DNA from: Hydractinia symbiolongicarpus
Taxonomy: Eukaryota; Cnidaria; Hydrozoa; Anthoathecata; Hydractiniidae
Direction: 5' to 3'
Assembly (NCBI RefSeq): GCF_029227915.1
Contig: NC_079876.1
Location: forward strand, 2,978,001-3,042,000
Length of the DNA stretch: 64,000 bases
Of this stretch, positions 20,173 to 33,566 are shown one piece after another. Both the position numbers and the translations under genes were made by a program. Every line of letters starts with the position of its first letter. Position 1 is the first letter of the stretch. The notes beneath the pieces were generated by a model. It had not been told where the DNA came from and did not search any database. It saw nothing but the letters and a program-made list of their open reading frames with translations.

Positions 20173-22980
20173 GGAAATGAGTTTACTCCCTGGGTACTTT
20201 CTTTGTATACTTTTGACTATACGGGCCGAGTCCGGGATTTACGGGAAATCGCAGGTTTTCGTTTGCCGGCAATTAAACTGCTTTTATTCAGCGTCTCATC
20301 AAAAATGAAAACATTTTTGAAAACTACAAGTCTCATGCGTTTTAGTGGTGAAAAAATAATTTAAAAAATCGTTCGGGAAATGAGTTTACTCCCTGGGTAC
20401 TTTCTTTGTATACTTTTGACTATACGGGCCAAGCCGGGATTCACGGGAAATCGCGGGTTTTCGTTTGCCGGCGATTAAACTTCTTTTATTCAGCGTTTCA
20501 TCAAAAATGAAAACATTTTTAAAAACTACAAGTCTTATGCATTTTAGTGGTGAAAAAATAATTTAAAAAAATCGTTCTAGAAACGAGTTTACTCACAGGG
20601 TACTTTCTTTGTATACATTCGACTATACGGGCCAAGCCCGGGATTTACATGAAATCGCGGGTTTTCGTTTTCCGGCGATTAAACCTCTTTCATTAAGCGT
20701 CTCATCGAAAAAGAAAATATTTTTAAATACTACAAGTCTTATGCGTTTTAGTGGTGAAAAAATAATTTAAAAAATCGTTCGGGAAATGAGTTTACTCCCT
20801 GGGTACTTTCTTTGTATACTTTTGACTATACCGGCCGAGTCCGGGATTTACTGGAAATCGCAGGTTTTCGTTTGCCCGCGATTAAACTTCTTTTATTCAG
20901 CGTCTCATCAAAAACGAAAACATTTTTGAAAACTACAAGTCTCATGCGTTTTAGTGGTGAAAAAATAATTTAAAAAATCGTTCGGGAAATGAGTTTACTC
21001 CCTGGGTACTTTCTTTGTATACTTTTGACTATGCGGGCCGAGTCCGGGGGTTACGGGAAATGGCGGGTTTTCGTTTGCCGGCGATTAAACTTCTTTTATT
21101 TAGCGTCTCATCAAAAATGAAAACATTTTGGAAAACTACAAGTCTCAAGCGTTTTAGTGGTGAAAAGATAATTTAAAAAGTCGTTTTGGAAATGAGTTTA
21201 CTCACATGGTACTTTCTTTGTATACATTCGACTATACGGGCCAAGCCCGTGATTTACGGGAAATCGCGGGTTTTCGTTTGAAGGCGAGTAAACCACTTTC
21301 ATTAAGTGTCTCATCAAAAATGAAAACATTTCTGAAAACTACAAGTCTCATGCGTTTTAGTGGTGAAAAAATAATTTATAAAATCGTTCGGGAAATGAGT
21401 TTACTCCCTGGGTACTTTCTGTGTATACTTTTGACTATACGGGCCGAGTCCGGGATTTACGGGAAATGGCGGGTTTTCGTTTGCCGGCGATCGATTAAAC
21501 TTCTTTTATTCAGCGTCTCATCAAAAATGAAAACATTTTTAAAAACTACAAGTCTCATGGGCTTCAGTGGTGAAATAATATTTTAAATAATCGTTTGGGA
21601 AATGAGTTTACTCCCTGGGTACTTTCTTTGTATACTTTTGACTATACGGGTGGAGTCCGGGATTTACGGGAAATCGCAGGTTTTCGTTTGCCGGCGATTA
21701 AACTTTTTTTATTCAGCGTCTCATCAAAAATGAAAACATTTTTGAAAACTACAAGTCTCATGCGTTTTAGTGGTGAAAAAATAATTTAAAAAATCGTTCG
21801 GGAAATGAGTTTACTCCCTGGGTACTTTCTTTGTATACTTTTGACTATGCGGGCCGAGTCCGGGGGTTACGGGAAATGGCGGGTTTTCGTTTCCCGGCGA
21901 TTAAACTTCTTTTATTCAGCGTCTCATCAAAAATGAAAACATTTTTGAAAACTACAAGTCTCAAGCGTTTTAGTGGTGAAAAGATAATTTAAAAAATCGT
22001 TTTGGAAATGAGTTTACTCACATGGTACTTTCTTTGTATACATTCGACTATACGGGCCAAGCCCGTGATTTACGGGAAATCGCGGGTTTTCGTTTGAAGG
22101 CGAGTAAACCACTTTCATTAAGTGTCTCATCAAAAATGAAAACATTTCTGAAAACTACAAGTCTCATGCGTTTTAGTGGTGAAAAAATAATTTAAAAAAT
22201 CGTTCGGGAAATGAGTTTACTCCCTGGGTACTTTCTTTGTATACTTTTGAGTATGCGGGCCGAGTCCGGGGTTTACGGGAAATGGCGGGTTTTCGTTTGC
22301 CGGCGATTAAACTTCTTTTATTCAGCGTCTCATCAAAAATGAAAACATTTTTGAAAACTACAAGTCTCAAGCGTTTTAGTGGTGAAAAGATAATTTAAAA
22401 AATCGTTTTGGAAATGAGTTTACTCACATGGTACTTTCTTTGTATACATTCGACTATACGGGCCAAGCCCGGGATTTACGGGAAATCGCGGGTTTTCGTT
22501 TGCCGGCGATTAAACCACTCTCATTAAGCGTCTCATCAAAAATGAAAACATTTCAGAAAACTACAAGTTTCATGCGTTTTAGTGGTGAAAAAATAATTTA
22601 AAAATTCGTTCGGGAAATGAGTTTACTCACTGGGTACTTTCCTTGTATACTTTTGACTATACGGGCCGAGTCCGGGATTTACGGGAAATCGCGGGTTTTC
22701 GTTTGCCGGCGATTAAACTTCTTTTATTCAGCGTCTCATCAAAAATGAAAACATTTTTAAAAACTACAAGTCTCATGGGCTTTAGTGGTGAAATAATAAT
22801 TTAAATAATCGTTTGGGAAATGAGTTTACTCCCTGGGTACTTTCTTTGTATACTTTTGACTGTACGGGCCGAATCCGGGATTTACGGGAAATCGCAGGTT
22901 TCGTTTCCCGGCGATTAAACTTCTTTTATTCAGCGTCTCATCAAAAATGAAAACATTTTTGAAAACTACAAGTCTCATGC
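20136..22980. repeat. 14-monomer HOR, 2845 bp, copy A
   Basis: Fourteen monomers beginning with the 609-bp cassette. Landmarks at 20177 and 21595 recur in copy B at 23022 (offset 2845) and 24237 (offset 2642). The change in offset shows that copy B lacks one monomer that is present here near 21.13-21.33 kb, the GGAAAACTACAAGTCTCAAG/CACATGGTAC monomer. Confidence 0.84.
20173..20781. repeat. 3-monomer HOR, 609 bp, copy 2
   Basis: Repeat of 19564-20172. This three-monomer cassette is also part of the 14-monomer HOR, where it appears once per unit (about 23020 and 25660). Confidence 0.86.
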
Positions 22981-25622
22981 GTTTTAGTGGTGAAAAAATA
23001 ATTTAAAAAATCGTTCTGGAAATGAGTTTACTCCCTGGGTACTTTCTTTGTATACTTTTGACTATACGGGCCGAGTCCGGGATTTACGGGAAATCGCAGG
23101 TTTTCGTTTGCCGGCAATTAAACTGCTTTTATTCAGCGTCTCATCAAAAATGAAAACATTTTTGAAAACTACAAGTCCCATGCGTTTTAGTGGTGAAAAA
23201 ATGATTTAAAAAATCGTTCGGGAAATGAGTTTACTCCCTGGGTACTTTCTTTGTATACTTTTGACTATACGGGCCAAGCCGGGATTCACGGGAAATCGCG
23301 GGTTTTCGTTTGCCGGCGATTAAACTTCTTTTATTCAGCGTTTCATCAAAAATGAAAACATTTTTAAAAACTACAAGTCTTATGCATTTTAGTGGTGAAA
23401 AAATAATTTAAAAAAATCGTTCTAGAAACGAGTTTACTCACAGGGTACTTTCTTTGTATACATTCGACTATACGGGCCAAGCCCGGGATTTACGTGAAAT
23501 CGCGGGTTTTCGTTTTCCGGCGATTAAACCTCTTTCATTAAGCGTCTCATCGAAAAAGAAAATATTTTTAAATACTACAAATCTTATGCGTTTTAGTGGT
23601 GAAAAAATAATTTAAAAAATCGTTCGGGAAATGAGTTTACTCCCTGGGTACTTTCTTTGTATACTTTTGACTATACCGGCCGAGTCCGGGATTTACTGGA
23701 AATCGCAGGTTTTCGTTTGCCCGCGATTAAACTTCTTTTATTCAGCGTCTCATCAAAAACGAAAACATTTTTGAAAACTACAAGTCTCATGCGTTTTAGT
23801 GGTGAAAAAATAATTTAAAAAATCGTTCGGGAAATGAGTTTACTCCCTGGGTACTTTCTTTGTATACTTTTGACTATGCGGGCCGAGTCCGGGGGTTACG
23901 GGAAATGGCGGGTTTTCGTTTGCCGGCGATTAAACTTCTTTTATTCAGCGTCTCATCAAAAATGAAAACATTTCTGAAAACTACAAGTCTCATGCGTTTT
24001 AGTGGTGAAAAAATAATTTATAAAATCGTTCGGGAAATGAGTTTACTTCCTGGGTACTTTCTGTGTATACTTTTGACTATACGGGCCGAGTCCGGGATTT
24101 ACGGGAAATCGCGGGTTTTCGTTTGCCGGCGATCGATTAAACTTCTTTTATTCAGCGTCTCATCAAAAATGAAAACATTTTTAAAAACTACAAGTCTCAT
24201 GGGCTTCAGTGGTGAAATAATATTTTAAATAATCGTTTGGGAAATGAGTTTACTCCCTGGGTACTTTCTTTGTATACTTTTGACTATACGGGCCGAGTCC
24301 GGGATTTACGGGAAATCGCAGGTTTTCGTTTGCCGGCGATTAAACTTTTTTTATTCAGCGTCTCATCAAAAATGAAAACATTTTTGAAAACTACAAGTCT
24401 CATGCGTTTTAGTGGTGAAAAAATAATTTAAAAAATCGTTCGGGAAATGAGTTTACTCCCTGGGTACTTTCTTTGTATACTTTTGACTATGCGGGCCGAG
24501 TCCGGGGGTTACGGGAAATGGCGGGTTTTCGTTTGCCGGCGATTAAACTTCTTTTATTCAGCGTCTCATCAAAAATGAAAACATTTTTGAAAACTACAAG
24601 TCTCAAGCGTTTTAGTGGTGAAAAGATAATTTAAAAAATCGTTTTGGAAATGAGTTTACTCACATGGTACTTTCTTTGTATACATTCGACTATACGGGCC
24701 AAGCCCGTGATTTACGGGAAATCGCGGGTTTTCGTTTGAAGGCGAGTAAACCACTTTCATTAAGTGTCTCATCAAAAATGAAAACATTTCTGAAAACTAC
24801 AAGTCTCATGCGTTTTAGTGGTGAAAGAATAATTTAAAAAATCGTTCGGGAAATGAGTTTACTCCCTGGGTACTTTCTTTGTATACTTTTGAGTATGCGG
24901 GCCGAGTCCGGGGTTTACGGGAAATGGCGGGTTTTCGTTTGCCGGCGATTAAACTTCTTTTATTCAGCGTCTCATCAAAAATGAAAACATTTTTGAAAAC
25001 TACAAGTCTCAAGCGTTTTAGTGGTGAAAAGATAATTTAAAAAATCGTTTTGGAAATGAGTTTACTCACATGGTACTTTCTTTGTATACATTCGACTATA
25101 CGGGCCAAGCCCGGGATTTACGGGAAATCGCGGGTTTTCGTTTGCCGGCGATTAAACCACTCTCATTAAGCGTCTCATCAAAAATGAAAACATTTCAGAA
25201 AACTACAAGTTTCATGCGTTTTAGTGGTGAAAAAATAATTTAAAAATTCGTTCGGGAAATGAGTTTACTCACTGGGTACTTTCCTTGTATACTTTTGACT
25301 ATACGGGCCGAGTCCGGGATTTACGGGAAATCGCGGGTTTTCGTTTGCCGGCGATTAAACTTCTTTTATTCAGCGTCTCATCAAAAATGAAAACATTTTT
25401 AAAAACTACAAGTCTCATGGGCTTTAGTGGTGAAATAATAATTTAAATAATCGTTTGGGAAATGAGTTTACTCCCTGGGTACTTTCTTTGTATACTTTTG
25501 ACTGTACGGGCCGAGTCCGGGATTTACGGGAAATCGCAGGTTTCGTTTCCCGGCGATTAAACTTCTTTTATTCAGCGTCTCATCAAAAATGAAAACATTT
25601 TTGAAAACTACAAGTCTCATGC
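22981..25622. repeat. 13-monomer HOR, 2642 bp, copy B (one monomer lost)
   Basis: Same order as copy A but one monomer shorter: at about 23975 the sequence passes directly from the ATGCGGGCCGAGTCCGGGGG monomer to the TTTCTGAAAAC monomer. It retains CGATCGAT at 24130 and CACTCTCATT at about 25156, shared with copy A near 22515. Confidence 0.84.
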
Positions 25623-27674
25623 GTTTTAGTGGTGAAAAAATAATTTAAAAAATCGTTCGGGAAATGAGTTTACTCCCTGGGTACTTTCTTTGTATACTTT
25701 TGACTATACGGGCCGAGTCCGGGATTTACGGGAAATCGCAGGTTTTCGTTTGCCGGCAATTAAACTGCTTTTATTCAGCGTCTCATCAAAAATGAAAACA
25801 TTTTTGAAAACTACAAGTCCCATGCGTTTTAGTGGTGAAAAAATGATTTAAAAAATCGTTCGGGAAATGAGTTTACTCCCTGGGTACTTTCTTTGTATAC
25901 TTTTGACTATACGGGCCAAGCCAGGATTCACGGGAAATCGCGGGTTTTCGTTTGCCGGCGATTAAACTTCTTTTATTCAGCGTTTCATCAAAAATGAAAA
26001 CATTTTTAAAAACTACAAGTCTTATGCATTTTAGTGGTGAAAAAATAATTTAAAAAAATCGTTCTAGAAACGAGTTTACTCACAGGGTACTTTCTTTGTA
26101 TACATTCGACTATACGGGCCAAGCCCGGGATTTACGTGAAATCGCGGGTTTTCGTTTTCCGGCGATTAAACCTCTTTCATTAAGCGTCTCATCGAAAAAG
26201 AAAATATTTTTAAATACTACAAGTCTTATGCGTTTTAGTGGTGAAAAAATAATTTAAAAAATCGTTCGGGAAATGAGTTTACTCCCTGGGTACTTTCTTT
26301 GTATACTTTTGACTATACCGGCCGAGTCCGGGATTTACTGGAAATCGCAGGTTTTCGTTTGCCCGCGATTAAACTTCTTTTATTCAGCGTCTCATCAAAA
26401 ACGAAAACATTTTTGAAAACTACAAGTCTCATGCGTTTTAGTGGTGAAAAAATAATTTAAAAAATCGTTCGGGAAATGAGTTGACTCCCTGGGTACTTTC
26501 TTTGTATACTTTTGACTATGTGGGCCGAGTCCGGGGGTTACGGGAAATGGCGGGTTTTCGTTTGCCGGCGATTAAACTTCTTTTATTCAGCGTCTCATCA
26601 AAAATGAAAACATTTTGGAAAACTACAAGTCTCAAGCGTTTTAGTGGTGAAAAGATAATTTAAAAAATCGTTTTGGAAATGAGTTTACTCACATGGTACT
26701 TTCTTTGTATACATTCGACTATACGGGCCAAGCCCGTGATTTACGGGAAATCGCGGGTTTTCGTTTGAAGGCGAGTAAACCACTTTCATTAAGTGTCTCA
26801 TCAAAAATGAAAACATTTCTGAAAACTACAAGTCTCATGCGTTTTAGTGGTGAAAAAATAATTTATAAAATCGTTCGGGAAATGAGTTTACTCCCTGGGT
26901 ACTTTCTGTGTATACTTTTGACTATACGGGCCGAGTCCGGGATTTACGGGAAATCGCGGGTTTTCGTTTGCCGGCGATCGATTAAACTTCTTTTATTCAG
27001 CGTCTCATCAAAAATGAAAACATTTTTAAAAACTACAAGTCTCATGGGCTTCAGTGGTGAAATAATATTTTAAATAATCGTTTGGGAAATGAGTTTACTC
27101 CCTGGGTACTTTCTTTGTATACTTTTGACTATACGGGTGGAGTCCGGGATTTACGGGAAATCGCAAGTTTTCGTTTGCCGGCGATTAAACTTTTTTTATT
27201 CAGCGTCTCATCAAAAATGAAAACATTTTTGAAAACTACAAGTCTCATGCGTTTTAGTGGTGAAAAAATAATTTAAAAAATCGTTCGGGCAATGAGTTTA
27301 CTCCCTGGGTACTTTCTTTGTATACTTTTGACTATGCGGGCCGAGTCCGGGGGTTACGGGAAATGGCGGGTTTTCGTTTGCCGGCGATTAAACTTCTTTT
27401 ATTCAGCGTCTCATCAAAAATGAAAACATTTTTGAAAACTACAAGTCTCAAGCGTTTTAGTGGTGAAAAGATAATTTAAAAAATCGTTTTGGAAATGAGT
27501 TTACTCACATGGTACTTTCTTTGTATACATTCGACTATACGGGCCAAGCCCGTGATTTACGGGAAATCGCGGGTTTTCGTTTGAAGGCGAGTAAACCACT
27601 TTCATTAAGTGTCTCATCAAAAATGAAAACATTTCTGAAAACTACAAGTCTCATGCGTTTTAGTGGTGAAAAAA
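25623..27674. repeat. 14-monomer HOR, copy C, truncated
   Basis: Follows copy B at an offset of 2642 until about 26600, then includes the monomer absent from B (26.61-26.81 kb), and follows B at 2845 until about 27674. There it diverges into the GTCCGATATTT class. It carries the last CGATCGAT of the window (26975). Confidence 0.82.
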
Positions 27675-29233
27675 TAATTTAAAAATTCGTTCGGGAAATG
27701 AGTTTATTCACTGGGTACTTTCCTTGTATACTTTTGACTATACGGGCCGAGTCCGATATTTACTGGAAATCGCGGTTTTTCGTTTGCCGGCGATTAAACT
27801 TCTTTTATTCAGCGTCTCATCAAAAATGAAAACATTTTTAAAAACTACAAGTCTCATGGGCTTTAGTGGTGAAATAATAATTTAAATAATCGTTTGGGAA
27901 ATGAGTTTACTCCCTGGGTACTTTCTTTGTATACTTTTGACTGTACGGGCCGAGTCCGGGATTTACGGGAAATCGCAGGTTTCGTTTCCCGGCGATTAAA
28001 CTTCTTTTATTCAGCGTCTCACCAAAAATGAAAACATTTTTGAAAACTACAAGTCTCATGCGTTTTAGTGGTGAAAAAATAATTTAAAAAATCGTTCTGG
28101 AAATGAGTTTACTCCCTGGGTACTTTCTTTGTATACTTTTGACTATACGGGCCGAGTCCGGGATTTACGGGAAATCGCAGGTTTTCGTTTGCCGGCAATT
28201 AAACTGCTTTTATTCAGCGTCTCATCAAAAATGAAAACATTTTTGAAAACTACAAGTCTCATGCGTTTTAGTGGTGAAAAAATAATTTAAAAAATCGTTC
28301 TGGAAATGAGTTTACTCCCTGGGTACTTTCTTTGTATACTTTTGACTATACGGGCCAATCCGGGATTTACGGGAAATCGCGGGTTTTCGTTTGCCGGCGA
28401 ATAAACTTCTTTTATTCAGCGTTTCATCAAAAATGAAAACATTTTTAAAAACTACAAGTCTTATGCATTTTAGTGGTGAAAAAAGAATTTAAAAAATCGT
28501 TCTGGAAACGAGTTTACTCACAGGGTACTTTCTTTGTATACATTCGACTATACGGGCCAAGCCCGGGATTTACGTGAAATCGCCGGTTTTCGTTTTCCGG
28601 CGATTAAACCTCTTTCATTAAGCGTCTCATCGAAAAAGAAAATATTTTTAAATACTACAAGTCTTTTGCGTTTTAGTGGTGAAAAAATAATTTAAAAAAT
28701 CGTTCGGGAAATGAGTTTACTCCCTGAGTACTTTCTTTGTATACTTTTGACTTTACCGGCCGAGTCCGGGATTTACTGGAAATCGCAGGTTTTCGTTTGC
28801 CCGCGATTAAACATCTTTTATTCAGCGTCTCATCAAAAATGAAAACATTTTTGAAAACTACAAGTCTCATGCGTTTTAGTGGTGAAAAAATAATTTAAAA
28901 AATCGTTCGGGAAATGAGTTTACTCCCTGGGTACTTTCTTTGTATACTTTTGACTATGCGGGCCGAGTCCGGGGGTTACGGGAAATGGCGGATTTTCGTT
29001 TGCCGGCGATTAAACTTCTTTTATTCAGCGTCTCATCAAATATGAAAATATTTTTGAAAACTACAAGTCTCATGCGTTTAGTGGTAAAAAAATAATATAA
29101 AAAATCGTTCGGGAAATGAGTTTACTCCCTGGGTACTTTCTTTGTATACTTTTGACTATACCGGTCGAGTCCGGGGTTTACGGGAAATGGCGGGTTTTCG
29201 GTTGCCGGCGATTAAACTTCTTTTATTCAGCGT
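27675..29233. repeat. Satellite, transition out of the 14-mer block
   Basis: About eight monomers whose order (TTTATTCACTGGG with GTCCGATATTT, GACTGTACGGG with TTTCCCGG, CAATTAAACTGC, CCAATCCGGG, AAATACTACAAG, CCGGCCGAG) parallels 14.9-15.7 kb. From 29081 the GTGGTAAAAA..ATATAA class returns for the first time since 6.1 kb. Confidence 0.8.
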
Positions 29234-29954
29234 CTCATCAAAAATGAAAGCATTTTTGAAAACTACAAGTTTCACGCGTTTTAGTGGTGAAAAGATAATT
29301 TAAAAAATCGTTTTGGAAATGAGTTTACTCACAGGGTACTTTCTTTGTATACATTCGACTATACGGGCCAAGCCCGGGATTTACAGGAAATCGCGGGTTT
29401 TCGATTGCCGGCGATGAAACTTCTTTCATTAACCGTCTCATCAAAAATGAAATCATTTTTGAAAACTAAAAGTCTCATGCGTTTTAGTGGTGAAAAAAAA
29501 AATTAAAAAATCGTTCGAGAAATGAGTTTACTCCCTGGGTACTTTCTTTGTATACATTCGACTATACGGGCCAAGCCCGGGATTTACGGGAAATCGCGGG
29601 ATTTCGTTTGCCGGCGATTAAACCTCTTTCATTATGCGTCTCATCAAAAATGAAAGCATTTTTGAAAACTACAAGTTTCACGCGTTTTAGTGGTGAAAAG
29701 ATAATTTAAAAAATCGTTTTGGAAATGAGTTTACTCACAGGGTACTTTCTTTGTATACATTCGACTATACGGGCCAAGCCCGGGATTTACAGGAAATCGC
29801 GGGTTTTCGATTGCCGGCGATGAAACTTCTTTCATTAACCGTCTCATCAAAAATGAAATCATTTTTGAAAACTAAAAGTCTCATGCGTTTTAGTGGTGAA
29901 AAAAAAAATTAAAAAATCGTTCGAGAAATGAGTTTACTCCCTGGGTACTTTCTT
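29234..29954. repeat. 2-monomer tandem duplication, 406-bp period
   Basis: GAAAGCATTTTTG with TTTCACGCG (29246) recurs at 29652, together with TTACAGGAAATCG, GGCGATGAAAC, GAAATCATTTTTG and ACTAAAAGTC. About 315 bp match at an offset of 406 (two monomers). Confidence 0.85.
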
Positions 29955-32539
29955 TGTATACTTTTGACTATACGGGCCGAGTCCGGGGTTTACGGGAAAT
30001 GGCGGGTTTTCGTTTACCGGCGATTAAACTCCTTTTATTCAGCGTCTCATCAAAAATGAAAACATTTTTGAAAACTACAAGTCTCATGCGTTTTAGTGGT
30101 GAAAAAATAATTTAAAAAATCGTTCGGGAAATGAGTTTACTCCCTGGGTACTTTCTTTGTATACTTTTGACTATACGGGCCAAGCCGGGATTTACGGGAA
30201 ATCGCGGGTTTTAGTTTGCCGGCGATTAAACTTCTTTTATTCAGCGTTTCATCAAAAATGAAAACATTTTTAAAAACTACAAGTCTTATGCATTTTAGTG
30301 GTGAAAAAATAATTTAAAAAATCGTTCTGGAAACGAGTTTACTCACATGGTACTTTCTTTGTATACATTCGACTATACGGGCCAAGCCCGGGATTTACGG
30401 GAAATCGCGGGTTTTCGTTTTCCGGCGATTAAACTTCTTTCATTAAGCGTCTCATCAAAAATGAAAACATTTTTGAAAACTACAAGTCTCATGTGTTTTA
30501 GTGGTGAAAAAAAAAAATTAAAAAATCGTTTGGGAAATGAGTTTACTCCCTGGGTACTTTCTTTGTATACATTCGACTATACGGGTCAAGCCCCGGATTT
30601 ACGGGAAAACGCGGGATTTCGTTTGCCGGCGATTAAACCTCTTTCATTAAGCGTCTCATCAAAAATAAAAATATTTTTGAAAACTACAAGTCTCATGCGT
30701 TTTAGTGGTGAAAAAATAATTTAAAAAATCGTTCGGGAAATGAGTTTACTCCATGGGTACTTTCTTTGTATACTTTTGATTATACGGGCCGAGTCCGGGA
30801 TTTACAGGAAATCGCGGATTTTCGTTTGCCGGCGATTAAACTTCTTTTATTCAGCGTCCCATCAAATATGAAAATATTTTTGAAAACTACAAGTCTCATG
30901 CGTTTAGTGGTAAAAAAATAATATAAAAAATCGTTCGGGAAATGAGTTTACTCCCTGGGTACTTTCTTTGTATACTTTTGACTATACCGGTCGAGTCCGG
31001 GGTTTACGGGAAATGGCGGGTTTTCGTTTGCCGGCGATTAAACTTCTTTTATTCAGCGTCTCATCAAAAATGAAAACATTTTTGAAAACTACAAGTCTCA
31101 CGCGTTTTAGTGGTGAAAAGATAATTTAAAAAATCGTTTTGGAAATGAGTTTACTCACAGGGTACTTTCTTTGTATACATTCGACTATACGGGCCAAGCC
31201 CGGGATTTAGGGGAAATCGCGGGTTTTCGATTGCCGGCGATGAAACTTCTTTCATTAACCGTCTCATCAAAAATGAAATCATTTTTGAAAACTAAAAGTT
31301 TCATGCGTTTTAGTGGTGAAAAAAAAAATTAAAAAATCGTTCGGGAAATGAGTTTACTCCCTGGGTACTTTCTTTGTATACATTCGACTATACGGGCCAA
31401 GCCCGGGATTTACGGGAAATCGCGGGATTTCGTTTGCCGGCGATTAAACCTCTTTCATTAAGCGTCTCATCAAAAATGAAAACAGTTTTGAAAACTACAA
31501 GTCTCATGCGTTGTAGTGGTGAAAATATAATTTAAAAAATCGTTCGGAAAATGAGTTTACTCCCTGGGTACTTTCTTTGTATACTTTTGACTATACGGGC
31601 CGAGTCCGGGGTTTACGGGAAATGGCGGGTTTTCGTTTGCCGGCGATTAAACTTCTTATATTCAGCGTCTCATCAAAAATGAAAACATTTTTAAAAACTA
31701 CAAGTCTCATGCGTTGTAGTGGTGAGAAAAGAATTTAAAAAATCGTTCGGAAAATGAGTTTACTCCCTGGGTAATTTCTTTGTATACTTTTGATTATACG
31801 GGCCAAGTCCGGGATTTACAGGACATCGCGGATTTTCGTTTGCCGGCGATTAAACTTCTTTTATTCAGCGTCCTATCAAATATGAAAATATTTTTGAAAA
31901 CTACAAGTCTCATGCGTTTAGTGGTAAAAAAATAATATAAAAAATCGTTCGGGAAATGAGTTTACTCCCTGGGTACTTTCTTTGTATACTTTTGACTATA
32001 CCGGTCGAGTCCGGGGTTTACGGGAAATGGCGGGTTTTCGATTGCCGGCGAATAAACTTCTTTTATTCAGCGTCTCATCAAAAATGAAAACATTTTTGAA
32101 AATTACAAGTCTCATGCGTTTTAGTGGTGAAAAGATAATTTAAAAAATCGTTTTGGAAATGAGTTTACTCACAGGGTACGTTCTTTGTATACATTCGACT
32201 ATACGGGCCAAGCCCGGGATTTACGGGAAATCGCGGGTTTTCGTTTGCTGGCGATTAAACCACTTTCATTAAGCATCTCATCAAAAATGAAAACATTTCT
32301 GAAAACTACAAGTCTCATGCGTTTTAGTGGTGAAAAAATAATTTAAAAAATCGTTCGGGAAATGAGTTTACTCACAGGGTACTTTCTTTGTATACATTCG
32401 ACTATACGGGCCAAGCCCGGGATTTACGGGAAATCGCGGGTTTTCGATTGCCGGCGATTAAACTTCTTTCATTAACCGTCTCATCAAAAATGAAAACATT
32501 TTTGAAAACTACAAGTCTCATGCGTTTTAGTGGTGAAAA
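29955..32539. repeat. Satellite, A-type monomers with a 5-monomer duplication
   Basis: About 13 monomers. About 30770-31225 matches 31785-32240 at an offset of 1015, including the GTGGTAAAAAAATAATATAA tract at 30907/31921. A monomer pair with AAACAGTTTTG followed by GCGTTGTAG (31480-31730) is the same pair seen at 614-850 and 5465-5500, tying this region to the first 7.5 kb. Confidence 0.8.
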
Positions 32540-33375
32540 AATAATTTAAAAAATCGTTCGGGAAATGAGTTTACTCCCTGGGTACTTTCTTTGTATACTT
32601 TTGATTATACGGGCCGAGTCCGGGATTTATAGGAAATCGCGGATTTTCGTTTGCCGGCGATTAAACTTCTTATATTCAGCGTCCCATCAAATATGAAAAT
32701 ATTTTTGAAAACTACAAGTCTCATGCGTTTAGTGGTAAAAAAAAAATATAAAAAATCGTTCGGGAAATGAGTTTACTCACAGGGTACTTTCTTTGTTTAC
32801 ATTCGACTATACGGGCCAAGCCCGGGATTTACGGGAAATCGCGGGATTTCGTTTGCAGGCGATTAAACCTCTTTCATTAAGCGTCTCATCAAAAATGAAA
32901 ACATTTTTGAAAACTACAAGTCTCATGCGTTGTAGTGGTGAAAAAATAATTTAAAAAATCGTTCGGAAAATGAGTTTACTCCCTGGGTACTTTCTTTGTA
33001 TACTTTTGACTATACGGGCCGAGTCCGGGGTTTACGGGAAATGGCGGGTTTTTGTTTGCCGGCGATTAAACTTCTTTCATTCAGCGTCTCATCAAAAATG
33101 AGAACATTTTTAAAAACTACAAGTCTCATGCGTTGTAGTGGTGAGAAAATAATTTAAAAAATCGTTCGGAAAATGAGTTTACTCCCTGGGTAATTTCTTT
33201 GTATACTTTTGACTATACGGGCCGAGTCCGGGGTTTACGGGAAATAGCGGGTTTTCGTTTGCCGGCGATTAAACTTCTTTTATTCAGCGTCTCATCAAAA
33301 ATGAAAACATTTTTAAAAACTATAAGTCTCATGGGTTTTAGTGGTGAAATAATAATTTAAAAAATCGTTCGGGAA

Positions 33376-33566
33376 ATGAGTTTACATCCCGGGTACTTTC
33401 TTTACTATACGGCCGAGTCCGGGATGTACGGGAAATTGCAGGTTTTCGTTTGCCGGCGAATAAACTTCTTTTATTCAGCGTCTCATTAAAATTGAAAACA
33501 TTTTTGAAAACTACAAGTCTCATGCGTTTTAGTGGTGAAAAAATATTTTAAAAAATCGTTCGGGAA
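33376..33566. repeat. 191-bp variant monomer, type 1
   Basis: Same 11-bp deletion, plus a further one-base loss (TATACGGCCGAG) and GGATGTACGGG. It is duplicated at 36788-36978 in the second 3412-bp HOR copy. Confidence 0.88.
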
